Source: Actinomycetota bacterium
GTDB taxonomy: Bacteria > Actinomycetota > Thermoleophilia > Solirubrobacterales > Solirubrobacteraceae
NCBI GenBank assembly: GCA_018268595.1
Contig: JAFDWH010000009.1
Location: 248,001 to 312,000, forward strand
DNA length: 64,000 bases
Reading direction: 5' to 3'
Shown here: piece by piece, positions 54,520 to 63,314 of the stretch
Layout of the letters: every line of letters starts with the position of its first letter
Numbering within the stretch: the first letter of the stretch is position 1
Position numbers and translations under genes: made by a program
The notes under the pieces: generated by a model
What the model saw: the letters and a program-made list of their open reading frames with translations, nothing else
What the model was told of the DNA's origin: nothing
Databases searched by the model: none

Positions 54520-55445
54520 CCCGCGGCGGCGGCGGCGCGGCGCGCCTCGCGCCGCTCGGCCACGACCGACGCCGCCGCCGCTCCCGCCAGCGCCAGCACG
54601 ATCGCGCCGAGCGACAGCGCGACCGGCGGATGCCACACGTCCACGAGCAGCAGCTTCGCCGCGACGAAGCCGAGGATCGCCGCCAGCCCGAGGTTGAGGT
54701 AGCGGAAGCGGTCGAGCATCCCGTCGAGCAGGAAGTAGAGCGAGACCATCCCGAGCAGCGAGAACGCGTTCGCGGCGAACACGACGAACGTGTCGCGCGT
54801 GATCGCGAAGATCGCCGGGATCGAGTCGATCGCGAACATCACGTCGAACGCCGCGACCATCGCGAGCGCGGCGAGCAGCGGCGTCGCGACGCGCTTCCCG
54901 ACCGCGGTGCGCGTCAGCAGGCGGTCGCCGTCGTACGCGTCCGCGAGCGGCACGACCCGCCGCAGCGCGCGCATCGCGAGCGTGCGGTCGGGGTCGACGT
55001 GCTCGTCCGTCTGGCGCGCGATCTTCACCGCCGTGAACGCGAGCAGCGCGCCCAGCACGTACGTCGTCGCGTGGAACGCGTCGAGCGCGGCCGCGCCGAC
55101 GAGGATGAACGCCGTGCGCAGCACGATCGCCCCCGCGATGCCCCACACGAGCACCTTCAGCCGCTGCGCGGCCGGCACGCGGAAGAACGCGAACAGGATC
55201 GCGAACACGAACAGGTTGTCGAGCGACAGCGACTTCTCGATCAGGAAGCCGGCGAGGTACTCGCTCGCGGCGGCGCCGTCGTCGATCAGCAGCACGACGA
55301 GCGCGAACGCGACGCCGATCGCGGTCCACGCGAGCGACCAGCCGAGCGCGGTGCGGGTCGGCATCGGCTTGCCGCCGTGGCCGCGCAGGTCGAGCGCGAG
55401 CGCGAGGGCGACGAATGCGGCGAGGGCGATCCAGGCGAGCAGCAT
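54477..55445 (-). CDS. TerC/Alx-family membrane protein (manganese exporter type)
   Basis: 322 residues from ATG 55445, with AAGGAG about 10 nt upstream. About nine membrane segments, with the TerC acidic motifs EKSLSLDNLFVFAILF and MFAIDSIPAIFAITRD, which bind metal. Family members export manganese and protect against metal stress. The leader upstream matches the Mn-sensing yybP-ykoY riboswitch, which supports this role. Its end overlaps the convergent toxin gene. Confidence 0.9.
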   Translation of the reverse strand: MLLAWIALAAFVALALALDLRGHGGKPMPTRTALGWSLAWTAIGVAFALVVLLIDDGAAASEYLAGFLIEKSLSLDNLFVFAILFAFFRVPAAQRLKVLVWGIAGAIVLRTAFILVGAAALDAFHATTYVLGALLAFTAVKIARQTDEHVDPDRTLAMRALRRVVPLADAYDGDRLLTRTAVGKRVATPLLAALAMVAAFDVMFAIDSIPAIFAITRDTFVVFAANAFSLLGMVSLYFLLDGMLDRFRYLNLGLAAILGFVAAKLLLVDVWHPPVALSLGAIVLALAGAAAASVVAERREARRAAAAAGQTAAKPSDPATVA

Positions 55446-55456
55446 GCGGGCGTTCT

Positions 55457-55486
55457 CCTTCGAGGACGGTGCGTCGTCTTCGAAGG
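55457..55486 (-). promoter_or_regulatory. Hairpin that hides the terC ribosome site
   Basis: In the transcript CCTTCGA and GACG pair with CGTC and TCGAAGG around a 6-nt loop. The right arm contains the first bases of the Shine-Dalgarno AAGGAG. The left arm is the same strand that would close stem P1 of the riboswitch, so the two structures exclude each other. Confidence 0.65.
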
Positions 55487-55600
55487 TTTGACCCGCCGCG
55501 ACCGTCGAAGGCCGGGGCCGGCGCGCCGGGCGCGACCGCCGTGGCGGCCGGGCCGTGCTGACGAACGCGCCGTCTCGCAGGGCTACTTCCCTTCCGAGCC
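55480..55600 (-). promoter_or_regulatory. Predicted yybP-ykoY manganese riboswitch upstream of terC
   Basis: Transcript reads GGAAGGGAAGTAGCC (55595-55581), CGTCAGCAC about 20 nt later, a GC-rich variable stem, and GGTCAAACCTTCG (55493-55481). GGGAAGTAGC, CGTCA and the closing ACCTT are the conserved parts of this class, with P1 formed by GAAGG and CCTTC. A TATCGT -10 lies at 55605-55610. The class senses Mn2+ and commonly controls TerC/Alx genes. Confidence 0.75.
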
Positions 55601-55634
55601 GCGAACGATAGCGACCCGCGCGGCCGGGCCGCGC

Positions 55635-56405
55635 TCAGAGCGTCGCCAGCGGTTCGATCGCGTGCGCGCGCATGCCCGCCTCGGCCGCCGCGATCACCGT
55701 CTCGATCACCGCCACGCGCGCGAAGCCCTTCGACTCGGCGGGGATCAGCCGCCACGGCGCGCACGGCTGGTCGGTGCGCGCCAGCATCGCCTCGACGGCC
55801 TCCTCGTACTGCGGCCGCTGGCCGCGGTTGAGCCAGTCCTCGTCCGTCAGCTTCCAGCGCCGCAGCGGATCCTTCTCACGCCGTCTGAAGCGCCGCAGCT
55901 GCTCCTCGGCCGAGATCTGCAGCCACAGCTTCACGATCACGGCGCCGTCGCCGGCGAGCATCCGCTCGAACGCGGCGATGTCGTCGTAGGCGCGCTCCCA
56001 CTCCTGCTCGCTCGCCAGCCCGCGCACGCGCTCGACCAGCACGCGCCCGTACCACGAGCGGTCGAGCACCGCCATCCCGCCCCAGCCCGGCAGCGCCGAC
56101 TGGAAGCGCGCGAGGAAGTGGTGGCGCCGCTCGTCCTCGCTCGGCGCGGCGAACTGCGCGACGCGCACGTGGCGCGGGTCGAGCGGCGCGACGAGCCGCT
56201 TGATCGCGCCGCCCTTGCCGGACGCGTCCCAGCCCTCGAGCAGCACGAGCAGCGGCGGGCCGAGGCGTCTGTCCCCGACCAGGCCCGCGAGCTGCAGCCG
56301 CAGCGTCAGCAGCCGCCGCTGCGCCGCGGCGAGCTGCCGCTCCGCCTCCTCGCCGTTGAGCTTCTGCGTCAGGTCGACGTCGCGGAGCCGTCCGGCGCGC
56401 GCCAT
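55635..56405 (-). CDS. Polyphosphate kinase 2 family protein
   Basis: 256 residues from ATG 56405. Walker A GWDASGKGG (58-66), lid and Walker B in LDRSWYGRVLVERV, and DDIAAFERMLAGDGAVIVKLWLQIS. PPK2 enzymes transfer phosphate between polyphosphate and nucleotides. It overlaps the upstream membrane-protein gene by 37 nt. It may use phosphate stores filled by the Pst system, though the genes are far apart. Confidence 0.9.
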   Translation of the reverse strand: MARAGRLRDVDLTQKLNGEEAERQLAAAQRRLLTLRLQLAGLVGDRRLGPPLLVLLEGWDASGKGGAIKRLVAPLDPRHVRVAQFAAPSEDERRHHFLARFQSALPGWGGMAVLDRSWYGRVLVERVRGLASEQEWERAYDDIAAFERMLAGDGAVIVKLWLQISAEEQLRRFRRREKDPLRRWKLTDEDWLNRGQRPQYEEAVEAMLARTDQPCAPWRLIPAESKGFARVAVIETVIAAAEAGMRAHAIEPLATL

Positions 56406-57163
56406 GGCGGCACGATAGCGCCGGCTCCCTCGACGACGAGCAGCGCGAGCGCGACCGGCACCGTCGCCGGCAGCCGGTCGGCGACGAGGAACACGAGGCC
56501 GGCCGCTAGCGCGAAGCAGAGCGTCAGCAGCGCCACCCAGTGGCGCGTGCGCGCCTGCGTCGCCAGCAGCGCGCCGACGAGCGCCGGCAGGAACAGGTCG
56601 GCGTAGCCCATCGTCAGCGGCCCCAGCTCGACGCGCTGCAGCTGCGGCAGCGAGTCGGTCACGCCGGCGCTGTTGAGCGCGAGCGTCGCGGGCGCGAGGA
56701 AGCCGCTCGCGACGAGCACGAGGTCGACCGCCGCCGTCGCGGCGATGCCGAGCCCGAGCCAGCGCGGCGGCGTCACTTCGACGAGCAGCGCGCCCAGCAC
56801 CGTGCAGCTCGCGGCGATCAGCCCGAGCGCTGCGATCTGCCCGGCGACCGATTCGTGGTCGCGCACGGTCAGCACGATCATCGTGACGACGAGCGCGAGC
56901 GCGAGCGGCCCGACGCGCACCGCCGCGACGAGCGCGAGCAGCGGCACGCCGAGCAGCGCGAGGTCCGCGAGCGTGCGCGCGTCGTCCGGCTTCGCGCGCA
57001 GCCACAGGACCACGCCCACGAGCGCGAGCAGCGGCACCGCGGCGAACAGCGGATGGCGCAGCGCCCTCAGCCAGCGCGGCACGCAGCGCACGGCCCCGCC
57101 GGCGACGAGCGCCGCCTGCGTGACCGACCCGCCCGCGTACGCGGCGATCAGCTCGCCGCTCAC
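56369..57163 (-). CDS. Polytopic membrane protein with intramembrane aspartyl-protease-like motifs, 264 aa
   Basis: GTG 57163. Eight or so hydrophobic segments cover the protein. Asp147 lies in a membrane segment (AATAAVDLVLV); GYAD occurs at 186-189 in the next one (LTMGYADLFLPALVG), and LPAT at 231-234 near the end. The order D, GxGD-like, PAL-like resembles presenilin/signal-peptide-peptidase proteases, but each motif is imperfect (GYAD for GxGD). An ordinary uncharacterised membrane protein remains possible. Overlaps the PPK2 start. Confidence 0.65.
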   Translation of the reverse strand: MSGELIAAYAGGSVTQAALVAGGAVRCVPRWLRALRHPLFAAVPLLALVGVVLWLRAKPDDARTLADLALLGVPLLALVAAVRVGPLALALVVTMIVLTVRDHESVAGQIAALGLIAASCTVLGALLVEVTPPRWLGLGIAATAAVDLVLVASGFLAPATLALNSAGVTDSLPQLQRVELGPLTMGYADLFLPALVGALLATQARTRHWVALLTLCFALAAGLVFLVADRLPATVPVALALLVVEGAGAIVPPWRAPDGSATST

Positions 57164-57287
57164 GGCCGCGGCGGGGCGCGCAACGGTTCCATGAGAGAGA
57201 TGTGCCCGACGCGGCTTAGAGGAGGGTTAATCCACGAGGAGGGTTCGTGGAGAATTGGGCCCGCCGGTACAGTCCACGGCACCGTCG

Positions 57288-58166
57288 ATGGCCGCCCTGT
57301 CCCCCACGCTCTCGCTCGGCCCGATCCGGCTGACCGTCGCCGACCCGGTCGGCGTCGCCGCCTTCTACGAGCGCGCGATCGGCCTGCGGCAAGTCGGCGA
57401 GTCCGGCGACGGGGTCGTGCGGCTCGGCGCCGGCACTGACGCCAGCGCGCCGTCGCTCGTCGAGCTGGTCCCCGACGCGAGCGCGCCGCCGCGCACGCGC
57501 CACTCGTGCGGGCTCTTCCACCTCGCGCTGCTCGTGCCCGACCGGCGCGCGCTCGCGCACGCGCTGCGCCGCGTCGCACGGGCCGGCTGGCGGCTCGACG
57601 GCGCCTCCGACCACCTCGTCAGCGAGGCGCTCTACCTGTCCGACCCGGAGGGCAACGGGATCGAGCTGTACCGCGACCGCCCGCGCGCCGAGTGGCGCCG
57701 AAGCGAGACGGGCGAGCTGGCGATGGCGACGCTGCCGCTCGACCTCGACGACCTCGCCCGCGAGCTGGACGGCGAGGAGGGCGACGGCGAGGCCGACCGC
57801 GGCATGCCGCCCGGCACGACGCTCGGGCACGTGCACCTGCAGGTCGCCGACCTCGGCGCGGCCGAGGCGTTCTACGCGGGCGCGCTCGACTTCGAGGTGA
57901 CGGTGCGCGGGTATCCCGGCGCGCTGTTCGTGGCCGCCGGCGGCTACCACCACCACCTCGGCCTCAACACGTGGGCGAGCGCCGGCGGGCCACCCGCGGA
58001 CCCGGCCGCGCGCGGCCTGCGCGACTTCGCGATCCGCTTCGGCGACGCCGCCGAGCGCGACCGCGTCACCAACCAGGTGGCGGAAGCCGGGTACCTGCTG
58101 CGGGAGGAGCGCGACGCCGCCGTCGCGATCGACCCGTTCGGCATCGCGGTGCGCCTGCTGGCTTAA
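57288..58166 (+). CDS. VOC-family (catechol 2,3-dioxygenase-like) protein, 292 aa
   Basis: ATG 57288. Two vicinal-oxygen-chelate halves: IRLTVADPVGVAAFYERAIGL (about 11-125) and LGHVHLQVADLGAAEAFYAGAL (about 175-292), each with strand-helix-strand units. YLSDPEGNGIELY and the GHVH motif offer metal ligands. Resembles CatE/YfiE-type extradiol dioxygenases. TACAGT at 57268-57273 could be a -10. If active it might supply the ring cleavage missing from the meta-pathway operon, 6 kb away. Confidence 0.8.
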   Translation: MAALSPTLSLGPIRLTVADPVGVAAFYERAIGLRQVGESGDGVVRLGAGTDASAPSLVELVPDASAPPRTRHSCGLFHLALLVPDRRALAHALRRVARAGWRLDGASDHLVSEALYLSDPEGNGIELYRDRPRAEWRRSETGELAMATLPLDLDDLARELDGEEGDGEADRGMPPGTTLGHVHLQVADLGAAEAFYAGALDFEVTVRGYPGALFVAAGGYHHHLGLNTWASAGGPPADPAARGLRDFAIRFGDAAERDRVTNQVAEAGYLLREERDAAVAIDPFGIAVRLLA

Positions 58167-58202
58167 ACGGGCATTACGTTCGCCACTACCCTCGTTCGGC
58201 GA

Positions 58203-59426
58203 ATGGGATCTCCGAGACATCTGTGGACCGGCGGCTGGCGCGCGGAGTCGGAGCGCGCGCGCGACGCGGCCGACGGCGCCGAGCAGCTGCGCCGCGCCGA
58301 CGGCGCGCCGGCGCCCGACGCGGCGGGCGGCGATGCAGCCGACGCGCCGGACGCGGACGGCGGCGCCGGCGGCTCACGCAGGCTCACGCTGCTGCTCGGC
58401 CTGATGCTCGCGGCGGCGGCGATCGCCGGCGGCGCGTTCGCGGCCGGCATGCTGCTCGACGGCGGCCGCAAGAGCGGCCCCGACCCGCTGCCGGCGGTCG
58501 CGAGCCAGCCGATCAAGCCGCACAGAGGCGAGACGCGCGCCGGCGCGATCTACGCCGCCGCCAGCCCCGCCGTCACCTCGATCCGCACGAACTCGGGCGA
58601 GGGCACCGGCTTCCTGATCGACCACGGCCGCGGCATGCTCGTCACCAACGCGCACGTCGTCGGGAGCGCCACGCACGTGCTCGTGCGCTTCGGCCAGGAC
58701 GGCGACGCGATCGACGGCGACGTGCTGGGCGTCGACCCCTCCAGCGACCTCGCGGTCGTCTCGATCGACCCCTCCAGCGTGCCGAGAGGCGCCAAGGCGC
58801 TCAGATTCGCCGACTCGCGCGCGGTCCAGGTCGGCGACCTCGTCGTCGCGATCGGCAACCCGTTCGGGCTCGACCGCACCGCCACCGAGGGCATCGTCTC
58901 GGGGCTCGGGCGCTCGATCCAGTCGCCCAACGGCTTCGCGATCGACGACGTGATCCAGACCGACGCGCCGATCAACCCCGGCAACTCCGGCGGCCCGCTG
59001 CTCGACGACGGCGCGCACGTGATCGGCGTCAACTCGCAGATCGCGACGGCCGGCGTCGCCGGCAACATCGGCATCGGCTTCGCCGTCCCGTCCAACACGG
59101 TGCGCCAGATCGTGCCGCGGCTGGAGCGCGGCGAGGCGATCCCGCGGCCGTGGCTCGGCGTCACGACGACGGCCGCGTCGCCGACGCATCCGGACGGCGC
59201 CGAGGTCGCGGACGTCGTCGGCGGCGGCCCGGCCGCCGACGCCGGGGTCCGCAGCGGCGACATCATCAAGCGGGTCGACGGCCAGCCGGTCCAGGACCCG
59301 GAGGACGTCGCGCAGTCGATAGCCGGCGACAGGCCGGGCGACAAGGTCGCCGTCGTCGTCGAGCGCGCCGGCCGCACGCAGACGCTGCACGTCACGCTCG
59401 GGAAGCGACCGGCCCGCATCCCGTGA
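58203..59426 (+). CDS. HtrA/DegP-like serine protease with PDZ domain
   Basis: 407 residues from ATG 58203. An acidic cytoplasmic tail (1-60), one membrane segment (about 62-84), a trypsin-like domain with His near 149 (VTNAHVV), Asp near 182 (SSDLAVV), Ser near 261 (GNSGGPL), then one PDZ domain (about 310-400). It degrades misfolded proteins on the outer face. First gene of a five-gene operon; the vWA gene overlaps its stop (GTGA). Confidence 0.93.
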   Translation: MGSPRHLWTGGWRAESERARDAADGAEQLRRADGAPAPDAAGGDAADAPDADGGAGGSRRLTLLLGLMLAAAAIAGGAFAAGMLLDGGRKSGPDPLPAVASQPIKPHRGETRAGAIYAAASPAVTSIRTNSGEGTGFLIDHGRGMLVTNAHVVGSATHVLVRFGQDGDAIDGDVLGVDPSSDLAVVSIDPSSVPRGAKALRFADSRAVQVGDLVVAIGNPFGLDRTATEGIVSGLGRSIQSPNGFAIDDVIQTDAPINPGNSGGPLLDDGAHVIGVNSQIATAGVAGNIGIGFAVPSNTVRQIVPRLERGEAIPRPWLGVTTTAASPTHPDGAEVADVVGGGPAADAGVRSGDIIKRVDGQPVQDPEDVAQSIAGDRPGDKVAVVVERAGRTQTLHVTLGKRPARIP

Positions 59427-60394
59427 GCCTCGCGATCGGCTTCGGGGCCCCGCTGGTCCTGCTGGGGCTGCTCGCGCTCCCGCTGCTGGTCGCCTGGTAC
59501 GTGCAGCAGCAGCGCGTGCGCAGCGCCGCCGCCGCGGCGTTCGCGGCGCCGCGGCTGATGCCGTCGGTCGCGCCGCGCCGGCCGCGCTGGCGCCGCCACC
59601 TGCCGATGCTCGCGTTCGCGCTCGCGCTCGCGGCGCTCGTGCTGGCGGCGGCGCGGCCGCAGCGGACGGTCGCGGTGCCGGTCGAGCACGCGGCGATCAT
59701 GCTCGCGACCGACGTGTCCGGCTCGATGCTCGCGACCGACGTCGCGCCGACCCGGCTGATCGCCGCCAAGCGCGCTGCGCGCGCGTTCCTCGACAAGGTG
59801 CCGAAGGCCGTCAACGTCGGTGTGCTGGCGTTCAACAACCACGCGACCGTGCTGCAGTCGCCGACGCGCAGCCGCGGCGACGCACGCGCCGCGATCGACC
59901 GCATGGCGGTCAGCGGCGGCACCGCGACCGGCGATGCGATCGCGAGCGCGCTGACGGCGCTGCGCAACGCCCCGGGCGAGAACGGCAGACGCCCGCCCGG
60001 CGCGATCGTGCTGATCTCCGACGGCACCTCGACGTACGGCCTCGACCCCGTCGAGCAGGCGCGGGCGGCGGCGAGACTGCACATCCCGATCTACACCGTC
60101 GCGCTGGGGACCTACCACGGGACGATCCGCGTCCCCGGTCCAGACGGGCAGGACAGAGTCGAGCGCGTGCCGCCAGACCCGCAGTCGCTCGCGGCGATCG
60201 CGCACGCCTCCGGCGGCGAGGCGTTCACCGCCGCCACGACCGGCGGGCTCGACGCCGTCTACCGGCGGCTCGGCTCGCAGCTCGGCCGCCGCGACGTCCA
60301 CCGCCAGGTGACGGCCGCGTTCGCGGCCGGCGGGCTCGTGCTGCTGCTGGCGGGCGCCGGGCTGTCGCTGCGCTGGTTCGGCCGCCTCATCTAG
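59423..60394 (+). CDS. BatA-like membrane vWA-domain protein
   Basis: 323 residues from GTG 59423, coupled to the protease gene. Two N-terminal membrane segments, a vWA domain with MIDAS residues DVSGS (about 96), GGTATGDAI and LISDGTST, and a C-terminal membrane segment. The 'aerotolerance' (Bat) type works with MoxR ATPases. A paralogue with the same plan lies at 62337. Confidence 0.88.
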   Translation: MSLAIGFGAPLVLLGLLALPLLVAWYVQQQRVRSAAAAAFAAPRLMPSVAPRRPRWRRHLPMLAFALALAALVLAAARPQRTVAVPVEHAAIMLATDVSGSMLATDVAPTRLIAAKRAARAFLDKVPKAVNVGVLAFNNHATVLQSPTRSRGDARAAIDRMAVSGGTATGDAIASALTALRNAPGENGRRPPGAIVLISDGTSTYGLDPVEQARAAARLHIPIYTVALGTYHGTIRVPGPDGQDRVERVPPDPQSLAAIAHASGGEAFTAATTGGLDAVYRRLGSQLGRRDVHRQVTAAFAAGGLVLLLAGAGLSLRWFGRLI

Positions 60395-60416
60395 ACACCG
60401 GAAAGGAGCATCGAAC

Positions 60417-61415
60417 GTGACCCCAGACCAACCGCGCGACGCGCTCGAGGAGGCGCTGCACGAGATCAAGCGCGTGATCGTCGGGCAGGACGCGATGCTG
60501 GAGCGCCTGCTCGTCGCGCTGCTGGCCGGCGGCCACGTGCTGCTGGAGGGCGTCCCCGGCCTCGCCAAGACGCTCACCGTCAAGACGCTCGCCGAAGTGC
60601 TCGGCGGCAGCTTCACGCGCATCCAGTTCACGCCCGACCTCGTGCCGGCGGACCTCGTCGGCACACGCGTCTACCGGCCCGACACCGGCAGGTTCGAGAC
60701 CGAGCTGGGTCCGGTGTTCGGCAACTTTTTGCTCGCCGACGAGATCAACCGCGCACCCGCGAAGGTGCAGTCGGCGCTGCTCGAGGTGATGCAGGAGCAG
60801 CAGGTGACGATCGGCGGCGAGACGTTCCCGGTGCCGCACCCGTTCCTCGTGCTGGCGACGCAGAACCCGATCGAGTCGGAGGGGACCTACCCGCTGCCGG
60901 AGGCGCAGGTCGACCGCTTCCTGATGAAGGTCGTCGTCGACTACCCGACGATGGGCGAGGAGGCGGCGATCGTCGACCGCTCGCTCGACCCACGCGCGGA
61001 GGTGCGCGAGCGCCTCTCGCTGGAGCAGCTCGACCGCTTCAGAGCGGCGGCCGAGGCGGTGCTGGTCGACCGCGAGGTGATCGCCTACGCGGTCGCGCTG
61101 GCGGACGCGACGCGGCGGCCGGAGCGCTACGGCTTGGACGACATCGCCGCGTTCGTCGAGTTCGGCGCCTCGCCGCGCGGGCCGATCGGGCTCGTGCAGG
61201 CGGCGCGCGCGCTGGCGCTGCTGCGCGGGCGCGGGTACGTCGCGGTCGAGGACGTGCGCGACCTCGCGCGCGACGTGCTGCGCCACCGGCTCGTGCTGTC
61301 CTACGACGCGCTGACCGAGGACGTGACGGCGGACGAGATCCTCGAGCGCGTGCTGGCGACGGTCGAGGAGCCACCGGCCGACCACATCGCGAGCCGGCGG
61401 GCGAGCGCCGCCTGA
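60417..61415 (+). CDS. MoxR-family AAA+ ATPase
   Basis: 332 residues from GTG 60417, with AAAGGAG upstream. Walker A GVPGLAKT (about 44-51), Walker B LLADEINRAP, sensor ATQNPIE, arginine EAQVDRF, and a C-terminal lid. MoxR proteins act as chaperones that load metals or assemble complexes with vWA proteins. The flanking vWA and DUF58 genes are its expected partners. Confidence 0.93.
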   Translation: MTPDQPRDALEEALHEIKRVIVGQDAMLERLLVALLAGGHVLLEGVPGLAKTLTVKTLAEVLGGSFTRIQFTPDLVPADLVGTRVYRPDTGRFETELGPVFGNFLLADEINRAPAKVQSALLEVMQEQQVTIGGETFPVPHPFLVLATQNPIESEGTYPLPEAQVDRFLMKVVVDYPTMGEEAAIVDRSLDPRAEVRERLSLEQLDRFRAAAEAVLVDREVIAYAVALADATRRPERYGLDDIAAFVEFGASPRGPIGLVQAARALALLRGRGYVAVEDVRDLARDVLRHRLVLSYDALTEDVTADEILERVLATVEEPPADHIASRRASAA

Positions 61416-61422
61416 GGACCCG

Positions 61423-62340
61423 ATGACGCCGCCGCTCCTGCGACCTCCGGCCGGGCGACAGGGCCCCGGACCGCTCCCGCACGGGCTGATCGCGGGGCTC
61501 GACCTCGTGATCGCGCGGCGCGCCGCCGGCGCGCTGCCGGGCGACCGCAGAGCGGCCGGGCTCGGCGCCGGGACCGAGCTGGCGCAGTTGCGCCCGTACG
61601 AGGTCGGCGACGACGTGCGCCAGATCGACGCGGCCGCGACCGCGCGCACGGGCGTGCCGCACGTGCGCCTGCACGTGCCCGAGCGCACGCTGACGACGTG
61701 GCTCGTCGTCGACGCCTCGCCATCGATGGCGTTCGGCACCGCCGAGCGGCTGAAGTGGGACGTCGCCGAAGGCGCCGCGCTCGTGCTGGGACGGCTGGCG
61801 GTGCGCCGCGCCGGCAGCGTCGCGCTGATGACGTTCGGCGCAGGACGCCCGCGGCTCGTGCCGCCGCGCGCGTCGAAGCCGGGCGTCGTGGGGCTGCGGC
61901 GCGCGCTCGCGGAGGGCTGCGCCGTGGACGGGCGCGCGGGCGCGCCCGCTCGTCACGCGCTCGCGGACGCGCTGCGGCGGACCGGCAAGGTCGCGACGCA
62001 GGCGGGGCTCGTGGTCGTGATCTCCGACTTCCGCGACCAGGACGAGTGGACGCGGCCGCTGGGCGCGCTGTCGGCGCGCCACTCGGTGATGGCGCTGGAG
62101 ATCGGCGATCCCCGTGAGGCGGAAGTCCCGGCGGTCGGCCGGCTGTCGCTGGTCGACCCGGAGACGGGCGCGCACGTCTCGGTGGACACGTCGAGCCGGC
62201 GCGTGCGCGAGCGCTTCGCCGCGCTGGAGGCCGAGCGCCGCGCGACGGTCGCGCGCGAGCTGCGGCGGCTGGAGGTCGAGCACGTGACGCTCTCGACCGC
62301 CGGCGACTGGCTGCAGACGCTCGGGAGAGTGCTGCGATGA
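61423..62340 (+). CDS. DUF58-domain protein (vWA-like)
   Basis: 305 residues from ATG 61423, 7 nt after the MoxR gene. The DUF58 hallmark is LRPYEVGDDVRQIDAAATART, followed by a vWA-like fold with VVDASPSMAF. No membrane segment is visible, so it acts in the cytoplasm. Typical partner between MoxR and vWA proteins. Confidence 0.9.
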   Translation: MTPPLLRPPAGRQGPGPLPHGLIAGLDLVIARRAAGALPGDRRAAGLGAGTELAQLRPYEVGDDVRQIDAAATARTGVPHVRLHVPERTLTTWLVVDASPSMAFGTAERLKWDVAEGAALVLGRLAVRRAGSVALMTFGAGRPRLVPPRASKPGVVGLRRALAEGCAVDGRAGAPARHALADALRRTGKVATQAGLVVVISDFRDQDEWTRPLGALSARHSVMALEIGDPREAEVPAVGRLSLVDPETGAHVSVDTSSRRVRERFAALEAERRATVARELRRLEVEHVTLSTAGDWLQTLGRVLR

Positions 62341-63293
62341 CGTTCGGCAGCCCGCTGCTGCTGCTGACGCTGCTGCTCGTGCCGCTCGCGCTCGCAGCGC
62401 ACGTCGCGTCGCGCCGGCGCGCGCGCAGATACGCGGTGCGCTTCCCGGCCGCGGCGACGCTGGCGCTCGCGGCCGGCCGCGCGCCGGCGTGGCGGCGCGG
62501 GCTGCCGCTCGCGCTGCTGCTGGCGTCGATCGCGGCGCTCGCGCTCGCGCTCGCGAAGCCGCAGCGGACGGTGGCGGTGCCGGTCGAGCGCGCGTCGATC
62601 ATGCTCGTGACCGACCACTCGCGCTCGATGATGGCCGAGGACGTCGACCCGACGCGGCTGGGGGCGGCGAAGCGTGCCGCGCACACGTTCCTCGACCAGC
62701 TCCCGCCCGGCGTGCGCGTCGGCGTGACGACCTTCTCCGACGTGCCCGACGGGACCCAGGCGCCGACGCGCGACCACGCGCTCGTGCGGCAGATGATCGA
62801 CCAGCAGGTCGCCGACGGCGGGACCGCGACCGGCGACGCGCTGCAGGTCGCGCTCGACACGCTCGAACGCGAGCCGAGAGGCGCCGACGGCAGACGGCCG
62901 CCGTCGGCGATCGTGCTGCTGAGCGACGGCACGACGACGACCGGCCGCGACCCCGTGGCCGTCGCGCAGTCGGCCCGGGAGCTGAGGATCCCGATCTACA
63001 CGGTCGCGCTCGGCACGCGCGACGCGACCGTGCCGAACCCCGGCTTCGGCCCGCCGCTGCTGTCGGTCCCGCCCGACCCCGCGCTGCTGAAGCGGATCGC
63101 CGACACCTCCGGCGGGCACGCCTACTCGGCGCAGGACGACCAGCAGCTCTCGACGATCTACAGAACGCTCGGCTCCCAGCTCGGCACGCGCGACGCCCAG
63201 CGCGAGGTCACCGCCGCGTTCGCGGTCGGCGGGCTCGTGCTGCTGCTCGGCGCCGCCGCCGCGTCGACGCGCTGGGCGGGGCGGGTGCCGTAG
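62337..63293 (+). CDS. BatA-like membrane vWA-domain protein (second copy)
   Basis: 318 residues, ATG 62337 coupled by ATGA. Same plan as the protein at 59423: two N-terminal membrane segments, MIDAS DHSRS, GGTATGDAL, LLSDGTTT, and a C-terminal membrane segment; PQRTVAVPVE and VTAAFAVGGLVLLL are shared nearly word for word, so one arose by duplication. The MIDAS Asp is followed by His, a mild change. Ends the operon. Confidence 0.88.
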   Translation: MTFGSPLLLLTLLLVPLALAAHVASRRRARRYAVRFPAAATLALAAGRAPAWRRGLPLALLLASIAALALALAKPQRTVAVPVERASIMLVTDHSRSMMAEDVDPTRLGAAKRAAHTFLDQLPPGVRVGVTTFSDVPDGTQAPTRDHALVRQMIDQQVADGGTATGDALQVALDTLEREPRGADGRRPPSAIVLLSDGTTTTGRDPVAVAQSARELRIPIYTVALGTRDATVPNPGFGPPLLSVPPDPALLKRIADTSGGHAYSAQDDQQLSTIYRTLGSQLGTRDAQREVTAAFAVGGLVLLLGAAAASTRWAGRVP

Positions 63294-63314
63294 CGGGCGC
63301 CGCCCCGCCGGGTC

